Positions 7,719 to 16,336 of a DNA stretch of 64,000 bases are shown here, piece after piece. How positions within the stretch are numbered: the first letter of the stretch is position 1; each line of letters opens with the position of its first letter. Source of the DNA: Nodosilinea sp. WJT8-NPBG4 (GTDB taxonomy: Bacteria; Cyanobacteriota; Cyanobacteriia; Phormidesmidales; Phormidesmidaceae). Position numbers and translations under genes: made by a program. The stretch lies in NCBI GenBank assembly GCA_019359285.1, contig JAHHHQ010000038.1, positions 1 to 64,000 on the forward strand, given 5' to 3'. The notes beneath the pieces are model-generated. The model saw only the letters and a list, made by a program, of their open reading frames with translations. It was not told the origin of the DNA and ran no database searches.

Positions 7719-8386
7719 TATTGCCCTTGGGCCGCCATGCGCTCTTTCATGCGATCGCGAAACGCCGCCATATCTTCGGCTGAAGGTTGAGTCGTCTGCC
7801 AAGCCGGGCGCTCCATCAGGCGGCTAGTCCAGGCTTGCAGGGTGGGGTAGTCGGCCATGGGTAGGCCCAACTGCTCAAACCAAGGGGCAAAGGTGCCCGC
7901 CACCACATCCGCCAGGGTGAGCTGATCGCCGCAGAAAAAGGGGCTATTCCCCAGCTTGTCGGCATAGAACTTGAGCACCACCTCGGCCTTTTGCTTGGCC
8001 TGGGCGATCGCCTCTTCTGGGTCCTGGCCAAAGCCCATCATCTGTTTGATCAGCGGGTTAATGGCAGGCACCAGCTCATTTACCGTCACCATTTCGACCA
8101 TGCGCATCGTGGCGATGCCCTCGGGAGTGGTCGCCAGCAGCGAAGTCGTGGGGTACTTGGCTTCTAAATAATCCAAAATGGCGAAGGATTCAATGACCGT
8201 GAAGCCATCATCGACCAGTACCGGGATGTGGTGAAAGGGGTTGAGGCTGAGAAACTCGGGCTGAAGTTGGTCGCCCCCCAGGTTCATCACAATCGCCTCA
8301 AAGGGCAGATTCTTCTCCAGCAGCGCCACCCAGACTCGGCGAGAGTTAACCGACAGCGGGGTATGGTAAAAGGTCAACATGATCAA
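7718..8386 (-). CDS. Glutathione S-transferase family protein
   Basis: The 222-residue protein has an N-terminal thioredoxin-like GST domain with TFYHTPLSVNSRRVWVALLE, where the Ser or Tyr after the first strand is the usual catalytic position. The glutathione-contact turn HIPVLVDDGFTVIESFAILDYL follows. The helical C-terminal domain contains FFCGDQLTLADV, the conserved N-capping region. It conjugates or reduces with glutathione; the physiological substrate is unknown. Its stop codon overlaps the GTG start of the glycosyltransferase by one base, suggesting a two-gene transcript. The third residue (MLTFYH) is an alternative start. Confidence 0.92.
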   Translation of the reverse strand: MIMLTFYHTPLSVNSRRVWVALLEKNLPFEAIVMNLGGDQLQPEFLSLNPFHHIPVLVDDGFTVIESFAILDYLEAKYPTTSLLATTPEGIATMRMVEMVTVNELVPAINPLIKQMMGFGQDPEEAIAQAKQKAEVVLKFYADKLGNSPFFCGDQLTLADVVAGTFAPWFEQLGLPMADYPTLQAWTSRLMERPAWQTTQPSAEDMAAFRDRMKERMAAQGQ

Positions 8387-8463
8387 ACCTTGCCTCGACA
8401 GGTTAAGTTTCTGTGATCCAGCATTTCACAGGAAGTACTCTGAGCCCCACGATTTAGCCGTAA

Positions 8464-9522
8464 ATGAGTTACGTTCGCCCCAACATTGATGCGATGGCTG
8501 GCTACGTTCCGGGAGAACAGCCTCGCCCCGGCACCGGCATCATCAAGCTCAACTCCAACGAAAACCCTTACCCGCCTTCGCCACAGGTGATTGAGGTGCT
8601 GCGGCATTTCGAGGATGAGCTGCTCAGGCGGTATCCTGACCCTTTTGCCCGCAACTTTTGCCAAGCGATCGCCGATATTTTGGGCGTACCGGCGGACTGG
8701 GTTATTGTCGGCAACGGCAGCGACGATCTGCTGAATCTTCTAGTGCGCGCCTGTGCAGATGACACAGCCCGGCCGATTGTCTACCCTACCCCTACCTACG
8801 TGCTGTATCGCACCCTGGCGGCGCTGCAACCCGCCACCGTGGTCGAGGTTCCCTATCCCGATGATTTCCAGTTTCCTCTAAAAGACCTGGTGACTGCCGA
8901 GGGGGCGATTACGTTCATCGCGACTCCAAACAGCCCCTCGGGCCACATTGTAGCGTTAGCCGACCTGCGAGACTTAGCGCAACAGGCTTTAGGCCTGGTT
9001 GTGGTGGATGAAGCCTACGTGGATTTTGCCGAGGGTTCAGCGCTATCGCTGGTGCAGGAATTCGACAACGTTGTGGTGCTGCGTACCCTGTCGAAAGGCT
9101 ATTCGCTGGCAGGGCTGCGGCTGGGGTTTGGGATTGCTCACCCCAAGCTATTAGCTGAGCTATTTAAGGTCAAAGACAGCTATAACGTCGATGCCTTGGC
9201 GATCGCTTTAGGAACAGCGGCCATGCGCGATCAGGCCTACAAAAATGCCTGCATCAGCCAGATTAAAAGCTCACGGGCAGCGTTGACCCAAGCACTGCGT
9301 CAGCTGGGGTTTACCGTGCTCGATTCTCACGGCAACTTTGTCTTGGCTACGCCGCCTCAGGGCAATGCAGAGCATCTGTATCTGACCCTAAAAGAGCAGG
9401 GCATTTTGGTACGCTACTTCAAACAACCCCGGTTAGACGATAAGCTGCGGATTTCGGTGGGCACCGAGGAGCAAAACCACGCCCTGATCGCCGCCTTGAC
9501 CCGTTTAACCCACGCTTTGTAA
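8464..9522 (+). CDS. hisC: Histidinol-phosphate aminotransferase
   Basis: This PLP-dependent class II aminotransferase converts imidazole-acetol phosphate to L-histidinol phosphate in histidine synthesis. The 352-residue product contains IIKLNSNENPYPPSP, VGNGSDDLLNL, TPNSPSGHI, VVDEAYVDFA and the Schiff-base lysine in LRTLSKGYSLAGLRLG, followed by the phosphate-binding Arg segment LRISVGT. The length is normal. The fused CobA-HemD gene begins six bases after its stop, so they probably share a transcript. Aminotransferase paralogues can have broader substrate use, but the NSNENP start is typical of HisC. Confidence 0.93.
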   Translation: MSYVRPNIDAMAGYVPGEQPRPGTGIIKLNSNENPYPPSPQVIEVLRHFEDELLRRYPDPFARNFCQAIADILGVPADWVIVGNGSDDLLNLLVRACADDTARPIVYPTPTYVLYRTLAALQPATVVEVPYPDDFQFPLKDLVTAEGAITFIATPNSPSGHIVALADLRDLAQQALGLVVVDEAYVDFAEGSALSLVQEFDNVVVLRTLSKGYSLAGLRLGFGIAHPKLLAELFKVKDSYNVDALAIALGTAAMRDQAYKNACISQIKSSRAALTQALRQLGFTVLDSHGNFVLATPPQGNAEHLYLTLKEQGILVRYFKQPRLDDKLRISVGTEEQNHALIAALTRLTHAL

Positions 9523-9528
9523 GGCGCT

Positions 9529-11124
9529 ATGACTGAGCCAGGGACTGTCTATATTGTTGGGGCCGGGCCGGGGGCGATCGACTACGTCACCGTGCGGGGG
9601 CGCGACCTGGTGCAGCGGGCAGAGTGCCTAGTGTATGACGCGCTGGTGGATGAGGCGCTGTTGGACCTGTTGCCGAGGGGGTGCGATCGCATTGATGTCG
9701 GCAAGCGCGGCGGCCAGCCCAGCACCGCCCAAGCCGACATCAACCAGCTCCTGGTCAAGCTGGCTCTAGAAGGGCGGCAGGTGGTCCGCCTCAAAAGCGG
9801 CGACCCCTTTATCTTTGGCCGCACCGCCACCGAGGTGCAGGCGCTGCATGAAGCGGGCTGCCCAGTGGAAGTTGTGCCCGGTGTTTCGTCTGCCTTGGCG
9901 GCCCCGCTGCTGGCGGGCATTCCCCTCACTGACCCGGTGTGGAGCCACGGCTTTGGCGTCTTTACCGCCCACGACCCAGACCTGCTCGACTGGCCTACCC
10001 TAGCTCGCCTGCGCACCCTGGTACTACTCATGGGTAGCCGCCACCTCGAAGAAATTGTTCACCGCCTGCGCCAAAACGGCTGCCGAGGCGACATGCCCGT
10101 CGCCATCATTCGCTGGGGCGGCCACCCTCAACAGCAGGTGTGGGAGGGTACCCTGCTCACCATTCGCCAGGTGACGCGCGGCGAAACACTGTCACCCTGC
10201 GTCATCGTCTTCGGCGAAGTCGTCCGCCTGCGTCGGTACCTGACTGTGACAGAACCAATTCAAAATTCAAAATTCAAAACCCAAAACTTAGAAGCCACCA
10301 AGCTATCCCTCACTCACCCACCCACCCACTCACCCACTCGCCCACTTTCCTCCAAAACCATCCTCATCACCCGCGCGGCTGAACAATCCAGCGCCTTCGC
10401 CGACCTGCTCACCGACCAGGGGGCCACGGTGGTCGACCTCCCCGCCCTGGAGATGCGACCGCCGTCGAGCTGGGCCGAGCTGGATGGGGCGATCGCCGCT
10501 CTTCCCACTTTTACCTGGCTGATTCTCTCCTCCGCCAATGCAGTGAACTTCTTTGTCGATCGGCTGCTGGAGCAGGGGAAGGATCTGCGCGCCTTAAGTT
10601 CACTCAAAATCGCCGTGGTGGGCCGCAAAACGGCAGCGGTGCTGAGACGGCGAGGACTAGTGCCTGACTTTATCCCCCCCGACTTTGTGGCCGATTCTCT
10701 AGTGGATCACTTTCCTGAAGCAGTGGCGGGGCAGCGACTGCTATTCCCTCGAGTGGAAAGTGGCGGTCGGGAAGTGCTAGTGCAGGAGTTCACCGTCGCT
10801 GGGGCTGAGGTGGTGGAAGTAGCGGCCTACGAGTCGGGCTGTCCAGAGGCCGCCGACCCCAACGCCTTGGCAGCTCTGAAGAATAGCAAGGTGGATGTGA
10901 TCACGTTCGCCAGCTCAAAAACTGTGGTGCATACGGCTCAGCTATTGGAACAGGGTTTGGGCGCGGGCTGGCGCGAGGTGCTAAAGGGGGTGGCGATCGC
11001 CTCCATTGGCCCCAAAACCTCAGACAGCTGCCACGAGATTCTCGGTCGAGTAGATATTGAGCCAGCGGAATATACCTTAGACGGACTGACGGAGGCGATC
11101 GTCACATGGGCCAGCGCATCATAG
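9529..11124 (+). CDS. cobA-hemD: Fused uroporphyrinogen-III C-methyltransferase / uroporphyrinogen-III synthase
   Basis: This bifunctional tetrapyrrole enzyme has 531 residues. Residues 1-240 are a SUMT/CobA domain: VYIVGAGPGAIDYVTVRG, RLKSGDPFIFGR, VEVVPGVSSALAAPLLAGIP. Residues about 280-525 are a HemD domain: ILITRAAEQSSAFADLL, LILSSANAVNFFVDRL, VITFASSKTVVHTAQLLE. HemD closes hydroxymethylbilane to uroporphyrinogen III and CobA methylates it toward siroheme or cobalamin. The linker (about residues 244-280) is encoded by heptanucleotide-type repeats at 10257-10350. A separate cobA lies at 49858. The gene overlaps coaE by 19 bases. Confidence 0.92.
   Translation: MTEPGTVYIVGAGPGAIDYVTVRGRDLVQRAECLVYDALVDEALLDLLPRGCDRIDVGKRGGQPSTAQADINQLLVKLALEGRQVVRLKSGDPFIFGRTATEVQALHEAGCPVEVVPGVSSALAAPLLAGIPLTDPVWSHGFGVFTAHDPDLLDWPTLARLRTLVLLMGSRHLEEIVHRLRQNGCRGDMPVAIIRWGGHPQQQVWEGTLLTIRQVTRGETLSPCVIVFGEVVRLRRYLTVTEPIQNSKFKTQNLEATKLSLTHPPTHSPTRPLSSKTILITRAAEQSSAFADLLTDQGATVVDLPALEMRPPSSWAELDGAIAALPTFTWLILSSANAVNFFVDRLLEQGKDLRALSSLKIAVVGRKTAAVLRRRGLVPDFIPPDFVADSLVDHFPEAVAGQRLLFPRVESGGREVLVQEFTVAGAEVVEVAAYESGCPEAADPNALAALKNSKVDVITFASSKTVVHTAQLLEQGLGAGWREVLKGVAIASIGPKTSDSCHEILGRVDIEPAEYTLDGLTEAIVTWASAS
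10257..10350. repeat. STRR-like heptanucleotide repeats inside cobA-hemD
   Basis: AATTCAAAATTCAAAATTC followed by CACTCACCCACCCACCCACT resembles the short tandem repetitive sequences that usually lie between cyanobacterial genes. Here the tract is read through in frame and forms the NSKFKTQNLE...THPPTHSPTRP linker between the two enzyme domains. Confidence 0.7.
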
Positions 11125-11714
11125 GGCTAACTGGGGGCATTGCCACCGGCAAATCAACTGTATCCGAGTACCTGGCGCGAGTACACCACCTGCCCGTGCT
11201 GGATGCCGATATCTACGCTCGCCAAGCCGTGGAGCCGGGGTCGGCGGTGTTAGGGGCGATCGCCGCCCGTTACGGAGCATCCCTGCTTCACCCCGACGGC
11301 ACCCTGAACCGGGAAGCACTGGGGGAAATTGTCTTTAACCAACCTACCGAAAAAGCCTGGCTAGAGCAGCAGATTCACCCCGTAGTGCGCCAGCGCTTCG
11401 AGGAGACGATGGCTGAACTGACCGAGGCCCCCGTCGTGGTGCAAGTCATCCCGCTTTTGGTTGAGGCCAACCTGGCCGATCAGGTGAGTGAAATTTGGGT
11501 GGTGACCTGTCCCCTTGAGCACCAGCGTCAGCGCCTGATGGAACGCAATGGTTTGACTGCTGAGCAGGCCACTGCCCGCATTCAAAGCCAGATGCCCCTG
11601 GCAGACAAGGTGGCCTTAGCAGATGTGGTGATCGACAACTCCGCAGACTTGCCCGTCCTATCCCGCCGGGTGGATGAGGCGTTGCAGCACGCCCCCGAGG
11701 TCTTCCGGCGCTAG
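11106..11714 (+). CDS. coaE: Dephospho-CoA kinase
   Basis: CoaE phosphorylates dephospho-CoA at the 3' hydroxyl in the last step of coenzyme A synthesis. The 202-residue product begins MGQRIIGLTGGIATGKSTVS with a Walker A motif at residues 10-17. It continues with VLDADIYARQAVEPGS, an acidic substrate-binding region, and then LVEANLADQVSEIWVV and MERNGLTAEQATARI in the lid/CoA-binding part. The length is typical. It starts inside the end of cobA-hemD (19-base overlap) and its last 57 bases overlap the convergent methylase-like gene. Confidence 0.95.
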   Translation: MGQRIIGLTGGIATGKSTVSEYLARVHHLPVLDADIYARQAVEPGSAVLGAIAARYGASLLHPDGTLNREALGEIVFNQPTEKAWLEQQIHPVVRQRFEETMAELTEAPVVVQVIPLLVEANLADQVSEIWVVTCPLEHQRQRLMERNGLTAEQATARIQSQMPLADKVALADVVIDNSADLPVLSRRVDEALQHAPEVFRR

Positions 11715-13736
11715 GGCTGTATTGGGCTTGGCAAAGGTGGCATAGGGGCTGCCCTGGGTTGGCCCCTGGTGCCGCAGCCACAGCGCACAGAGCGTTGTGC
11801 GAGAGGGGACATCGGGCCAGAGCTTTTGGTGATTTGACAGATCGAGCACGGTAGCCAGATCGGTTTGGCGCTGTAGCCAGTGGCGCAGGGGGGCACTGTT
11901 GCTCTGCGCCCAAAAGGGGTCGAGCAACACCCCGCAGCGACCGCCAGGCCGCAAGAGTTGCAGACTACGTTCTAGAAATAACCGTGACCAAAAAAGCCGA
12001 CTCTGGCTCAGGCCATCAGGCCCTAAGCTGCTATGGGGATATTGGTCAGAGCGGCGCAGGTAGTTGCTCAGCCAGGTGAACTGGCCCCGGTACTCGGCCC
12101 AGGCCTGGGTGAGGTCGTGGTCGATGGTGAGCACCGGTTGGCGGTTGTGCCGAAAGGTAGAAGGAGCCACGTTTTTTTGCTCAAACAGAGTGGCATAGCG
12201 TTCTACAAAGCCGGCCTGGGTCGCCTCCACGGCCCCACGAGGGAAGTGGCTGAGCACGATGTCGAAGCCGCCCTGGTCGCGCAGCTGCTGGTGAAAATAG
12301 AACCCCCAATGGAAGGGCTGGGTGGCATCGACATCGGTTTGGCTGAGGGGACGAGTAGGGCGATCGCCCGTCGGATCGGGCACCCGCAGGCCTAGCTGCT
12401 GGCTGCCCTCGCTCCACAGCAGGTGGGTGAGCTTGCCCTGGGCAATAGCGTCGAGTTCGTCAAGGCGATCGCGCAAAAAGTCGGCCTGGGCATAGGCGGG
12501 CACGCTGCCCACTTCGGCCAGCAGCTGGGTCTGGCTGCGGTAGTGCTCTAGGCGCACCTGGCGCTCACCCAGCACAGACTGGTAGCTGTCAGCGATCAAG
12601 GGTTGCAGCAAATTCCCCTGGAGCGGGACGGCTTGTTCTGGGTCTTTGGCCCCGCGCCGGGGCTGCACCTGATCGAATCGTTCGTCATCAACGCGCACTA
12701 GACCGACCAGAGCGTTGCCCTGGATCACGGTCAGGGTCAGGTCAGGCAATGCGGTGAGTTCTGCCGGTTGGCTGGTGTGCTGCACCCCCTGGAGCCATAG
12801 CTGCAACCGAGCTAGCTCTACCGCCGGGGGCCACAGGTCAAGGCCGTAGAGGGCATGGGTGGCCAGGTGTTGGTAAAGGCCCAAGGTGGGGTTGTGGGGG
12901 GACGGTTTGGCCCAGTTGGGGACAGCTTTGGCAGAATTTTGGGTGGCGATCGCCCGCAATCCCAAGGCCAATTCCATCAGCTGGTTGAGCGCCGCAACGA
13001 GAAAGCGCCCTGAACCACAGGCAGGGTCGAGCAAGGTGAGCTGCCCTAGCTCTGCCAACAGCGCTCCGGCTTCGGTAGGGGAAAGTTCCTTGAGAAGCTG
13101 CCCGGTGGAGCGATAGCGACGGTTGGTGAGCGCCTTGGCCCGATCGAGCAGGGTGGCATGGATGGTGCGCTCGCACAGCGCTCTCAGCAGTGGTGCTGGC
13201 GTCGCCATTGCGGCCCCGTCATAGCCATTGACCGCCTGCTCTAGCAGCACGCCCAAGCCCGCATCTAGCCCAGCGGGAGCCGCCGCTGTCAGGTCGGCCA
13301 GCCAGTCGAGGGTTGGCTCAAAGGCAGCATCGGGCAGGGGAACGTGACCCCAGCGCTGGTCCAGCTCTGTGAACCGAAATGGCCCTGTGGGCACAAAGGG
13401 CAGTGGCCCAAACCGCTGGCGCAAAGCTGGGGGGCGCTCCTCTGCGGGCAGGGTAAACCCTTGCTGGCAAAGCGGTTGCAGCACTTGTGAGAAGAACCTA
13501 TCTGGCTCGCGCTGCTGGCTCTGGCCAAACTGGTTGTGCAGATACCACTCGTCACCACCCAGGTAGCCCTGCTGTTGCAGGGCCGCCACGGCAATCAGCC
13601 GTGTAAGCAGCAGCGTGGCGTAGTGGCGGCGTTGGCTGCCGGGTAAGGGCACCAGGGCGTCGGTCAACGTCTGCCAGCTCCGGTGAAAGCCTTGTATTAG
13701 GGCTGGGGTGGGGGGCTGCTCTACCGTAAGGCCCAT
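11658..13736 (-). CDS. Orphan Eco57I-like DNA methyltransferase homologue with degenerate catalytic motif
   Basis: The 692-residue protein has the N6-adenine methylase SAM-binding motif LLDPACGSGRFLVAAL near residue 235 and motif II GLDLWPPAVELARLQLWLQ. Where these enzymes carry the catalytic NPPY/W, near residue 495, this one reads FDIVLSHFPRGAVEA, so the catalytic Asn and Pro-Pro are absent. Later motifs (LRPGGRCGVLLDPFW) persist. There is no separate specificity domain or restriction gene nearby. The start at 13736 (MGLTVEQ) avoids a 228-base overlap with the upstream SRPBCC gene. It overlaps coaE by 57 bases at its 3' end. It may be a non-catalytic relic or a repurposed SAM-binding protein. 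Confidence 0.72.
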   Translation of the reverse strand: MGLTVEQPPTPALIQGFHRSWQTLTDALVPLPGSQRRHYATLLLTRLIAVAALQQQGYLGGDEWYLHNQFGQSQQREPDRFFSQVLQPLCQQGFTLPAEERPPALRQRFGPLPFVPTGPFRFTELDQRWGHVPLPDAAFEPTLDWLADLTAAAPAGLDAGLGVLLEQAVNGYDGAAMATPAPLLRALCERTIHATLLDRAKALTNRRYRSTGQLLKELSPTEAGALLAELGQLTLLDPACGSGRFLVAALNQLMELALGLRAIATQNSAKAVPNWAKPSPHNPTLGLYQHLATHALYGLDLWPPAVELARLQLWLQGVQHTSQPAELTALPDLTLTVIQGNALVGLVRVDDERFDQVQPRRGAKDPEQAVPLQGNLLQPLIADSYQSVLGERQVRLEHYRSQTQLLAEVGSVPAYAQADFLRDRLDELDAIAQGKLTHLLWSEGSQQLGLRVPDPTGDRPTRPLSQTDVDATQPFHWGFYFHQQLRDQGGFDIVLSHFPRGAVEATQAGFVERYATLFEQKNVAPSTFRHNRQPVLTIDHDLTQAWAEYRGQFTWLSNYLRRSDQYPHSSLGPDGLSQSRLFWSRLFLERSLQLLRPGGRCGVLLDPFWAQSNSAPLRHWLQRQTDLATVLDLSNHQKLWPDVPSRTTLCALWLRHQGPTQGSPYATFAKPNTALAPEDLGGVLQRLIHPAG

Positions 13737-13741
13737 AGTGC

Positions 13742-14194
13742 CTAAGGTGAGGGGGATTGTTTGGCCGCCATAGCGTAGTCGCGAAAGCGGTTGAGGTCGT
13801 CTTGCAGCGTAGCTTCGACCAGCCGACCGAGGAACAGCCCGTCCATCCACTTGATGACGCCAGGCACCGAGTAAGACACGGTGAGCTTGACGGTGGACTG
13901 GCCCTCTTTGCGATCGTAAAAGCGAATGGCTCCCCGGTTGGGCAGCCCGTCGATCGCCTCCCACTGAATAATTTGGTGGGTGACCAGGTTGGTGATCTTA
14001 GAGCGCCAGGTAAACTCAAGCCCGCGGGAGGCCAGCTTCCACTCTGAAATTTCGGGGTCGGCATCGGAGACTTTGACCGAGTCGATCCACTTCATCCAGC
14101 GGGGCATCTGCTCTAGGTCAGACCACAGATTCCAAGACGTTTCTACCGGCACATCGACATCTACCGTTACGCTGTGATCGAGCCATTCACCCAT
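13742..14194 (-). CDS. SRPBCC (cyclase/dehydrase, START-like) family protein
   Basis: The 150-residue protein begins MGEWLDHSVTVDVDVPVETSW and continues with LWSDLEQMPRWMKWIDSV, the hallmark of polyketide-cyclase/START-type ligand-binding folds. Cyanobacterial homologues often accompany carotenoid desaturase genes, but no such gene is here. A lipid- or pigment-binding role is plausible but unproved. The methylase-like gene starts six bases downstream of its stop, so the two may be co-transcribed. Confidence 0.87.
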   Translation of the reverse strand: MGEWLDHSVTVDVDVPVETSWNLWSDLEQMPRWMKWIDSVKVSDADPEISEWKLASRGLEFTWRSKITNLVTHQIIQWEAIDGLPNRGAIRFYDRKEGQSTVKLTVSYSVPGVIKWMDGLFLGRLVEATLQDDLNRFRDYAMAAKQSPSP

Positions 14195-14407
14195 GGTTTA
14201 CCCCTGCCGCTAATTAAGGCTGTGCCGCTGGCGCTTGCGAAGGCCATTGCAAAAGACAGGTGCGATCGCAAACTCAGTGCCAATGCGGTATTCCACGCCA
14301 GCACTGAGCTTATTCTACCCGCATTTCTACGGGCGCACTTTGTCTCAATGGTTTTGTCGGTGCTATGTGAGCTGCACCGGGCGCAATGCTTGCGTCCCTA
14401 CCCTCAC

Positions 14408-15355
14408 TTACCCACCCTGGCGTGCCACCAACGTGCGGTGGCGGGGGTCGCTGGGCACTACCACCGGCGGTGCAAAGCCAGCCTCAACCAGGGCGGCTTC
14501 TAAATCAAAGGTGTAGTAGTCGTCGCTCCAGGGTTCGGTGCTTTTCATCAGGGTGAAGAGCACCGGGGGGAGCGCCTGAATCACGGGCGACTTGGGGTTG
14601 TTGTCGACAATGGCAAGGACCCCGCCGGGTCGCAGCACTCGTTGGGCTTCGGCAAAGATGGCTTGGGTAGCGGCGCGGGGCAGTTCGTGGGCAACAAACT
14701 GCATCGTCACCACATCAAAAGACGCAGCGGGGAAGCCGGTAGCTTCTGCCGCCCCATGCACCCACTGAGCAATTTCACCGTTGGTATCCTGGGATTGAGC
14801 CACCGCCAACATGTAGGGCGACAGATCGAGGCCCACGGTGCGCACCGGGTTTCTTTGGGCGTAGTAGCGGTGCAGGCTGAGGGTGGAAATGCCCACCGAG
14901 CAGCCCACATCCAAAATGTCTGTCACCTCGGCTGGGCCATGCTGGTCGAGCACCTCAAGAAAGCTGTGACGTAGGCGAACTTGGGCCTCTTGCCAAGACA
15001 GGTCTTCCTGGGGCCAAACGCGCAGAGCCATGGCGTAGGTGGCGGGCGCAGCCTCAAAGGCAGCCTGCCAGCACAAATTGCCCTCGCTGTAGGCATGGAA
15101 GGGCACCTGGTAGTAGTCGGGATAGACCACCGCCGGATTGGTGAGCTGATCCAACCGCTGGCGCATTTCGGGCTGGTCGAGATCGAGGCAGGTCTGTCGC
15201 CAGGGAACGCCATTTTTCTCGGCGGTTTTGATGAGCACCTGGCGGGCTTGGCGCTTCATCAGCGCGTAGAGAGCGGGAGTTTGAATGGCGCGGTTGACGA
15301 TCCGCGAGAGCAGATCGTCGCCTGCCCAGTCGGGCTTGAGTTTGGTCGTGGTCAT
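14408..15355 (-). CDS. Class I SAM-dependent methyltransferase
   Basis: The 315-residue protein has a helical N-terminal extension of about 140 residues, then a Rossmann methyltransferase core with motif I ILDVGCSVGISTLSLHR, an acidic ribose-binding position in VGLDLSPYMLAVA, post-motif FDVVTMQFVAHELP and motif III RVLRPGGVLAIVDNNP. The substrate is not evident. HELP in the post-motif II region is typical of small-molecule methyltransferases. It ends about 210 bases before the SRPBCC gene; transcription linkage is unclear. Confidence 0.88.
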   Translation of the reverse strand: MTTTKLKPDWAGDDLLSRIVNRAIQTPALYALMKRQARQVLIKTAEKNGVPWRQTCLDLDQPEMRQRLDQLTNPAVVYPDYYQVPFHAYSEGNLCWQAAFEAAPATYAMALRVWPQEDLSWQEAQVRLRHSFLEVLDQHGPAEVTDILDVGCSVGISTLSLHRYYAQRNPVRTVGLDLSPYMLAVAQSQDTNGEIAQWVHGAAEATGFPAASFDVVTMQFVAHELPRAATQAIFAEAQRVLRPGGVLAIVDNNPKSPVIQALPPVLFTLMKSTEPWSDDYYTFDLEAALVEAGFAPPVVVPSDPRHRTLVARQGG

Positions 15356-15474
15356 GGACGCGGTAAGGAGGGTTGAGGCTACTGTAACGGATTGGCGGGG
15401 TGCGCTGGTAGGGCATGTTCTGACTGCTACGCTGCTAGGTTAGGATATCGGCGTAGCAGTATGGCGATCGCTAT

Positions 15475-16254
15475 ATGCCTCCCAATGTCCTACCGCTTCA
15501 TACCCTAAACCCGTTGGGACGGTTTTCTGACCGCGCCCAGGACTATGCCCGCTATCGGCCTGGCTATCCCCAGGAGGCGATCGCAGCCATCTTGGCTGAC
15601 CTGGGTGACCCGCGATCGCTAGTCATCGCCGATATTGGGGCAGGCACGGGCATCTCGAGTCGTCTGCTGGGCGATCGCGGCCCCCAGGTAATCGCGGTTG
15701 AACCCAATGCCGCCATGCGCGAAGCGGCCGAACCGCATCCCCAGGTGGTTTTTCAGCCAGGTACTGGCGAGCAGACGGGGCTAGCGGATGAGTCTATTCA
15801 TATTGTCACCTGTTGCCAATCGTTTCACTGGTTCGATGCACCACTGGCGCTGGCGGAGTTTAGTCGGATTTTGCAGCTGGGCGGACGCTTGGCCCTGCTC
15901 TGGAATGACTGGGATTTAGAGGACTCGGGCACGGCAGCCTACTACCAGATCATCCATGCCGTGGCGACGCGTGCCATTGACCACCGCGACCATACCCAGG
16001 CGCTCAAAGCGGTGGAGCAGCAGCCTGGGTTTTCGCGGGTGCGGCACCTGAGTTTTGCCTACGGTCAGACGCTGACGCTGCCTGAGGTGGTAGGGCGATC
16101 GCTCAGCTCGTCCTACATTCCTAAGGAGGGGCGAGCCCACCTACAGTTTCTAGACACCATTGCCGCTTGGCATAAGTCTTGGACGGCGATCGACGGCACA
16201 GTAACGTTGAAGTACGTCACCAACCTGTATCTGAGCGAAAAAGTGGCAACCTGA
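15475..16254 (+). CDS. Class I SAM-dependent methyltransferase (YcgJ/Tam-like)
   Basis: The 259-residue methyltransferase has motif I IADIGAGTGISSRLLGDRG, the acidic ribose-binding residue in VIAVEPNAAMRE and motif IV VTCCQSFHWFDAPLAL. The start FSDRAQDYARYRPGYP is characteristic of a broad group that includes trans-aconitate methyltransferase-like proteins with the SFHWF signature. The substrate is unknown. It is divergent from the methyltransferase at 14408-15355 with a 119-base gap. Confidence 0.88.
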   Translation: MPPNVLPLHTLNPLGRFSDRAQDYARYRPGYPQEAIAAILADLGDPRSLVIADIGAGTGISSRLLGDRGPQVIAVEPNAAMREAAEPHPQVVFQPGTGEQTGLADESIHIVTCCQSFHWFDAPLALAEFSRILQLGGRLALLWNDWDLEDSGTAAYYQIIHAVATRAIDHRDHTQALKAVEQQPGFSRVRHLSFAYGQTLTLPEVVGRSLSSSYIPKEGRAHLQFLDTIAAWHKSWTAIDGTVTLKYVTNLYLSEKVAT

Positions 16255-16336
16255 CCTTGATCAGCGACATCATTCAGCTTTCATCGCTAACAGAGGAACC
16301 GCCGCTGCCAGAGCTAGATGAGCAGGAATGGTGCTA

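Noticed and set aside
13737..13964. N-terminal extension of the methylase-like protein
   Set aside because: It is a shadow of the SRPBCC gene in another frame and is Arg/His-rich; the true start is at 13736.
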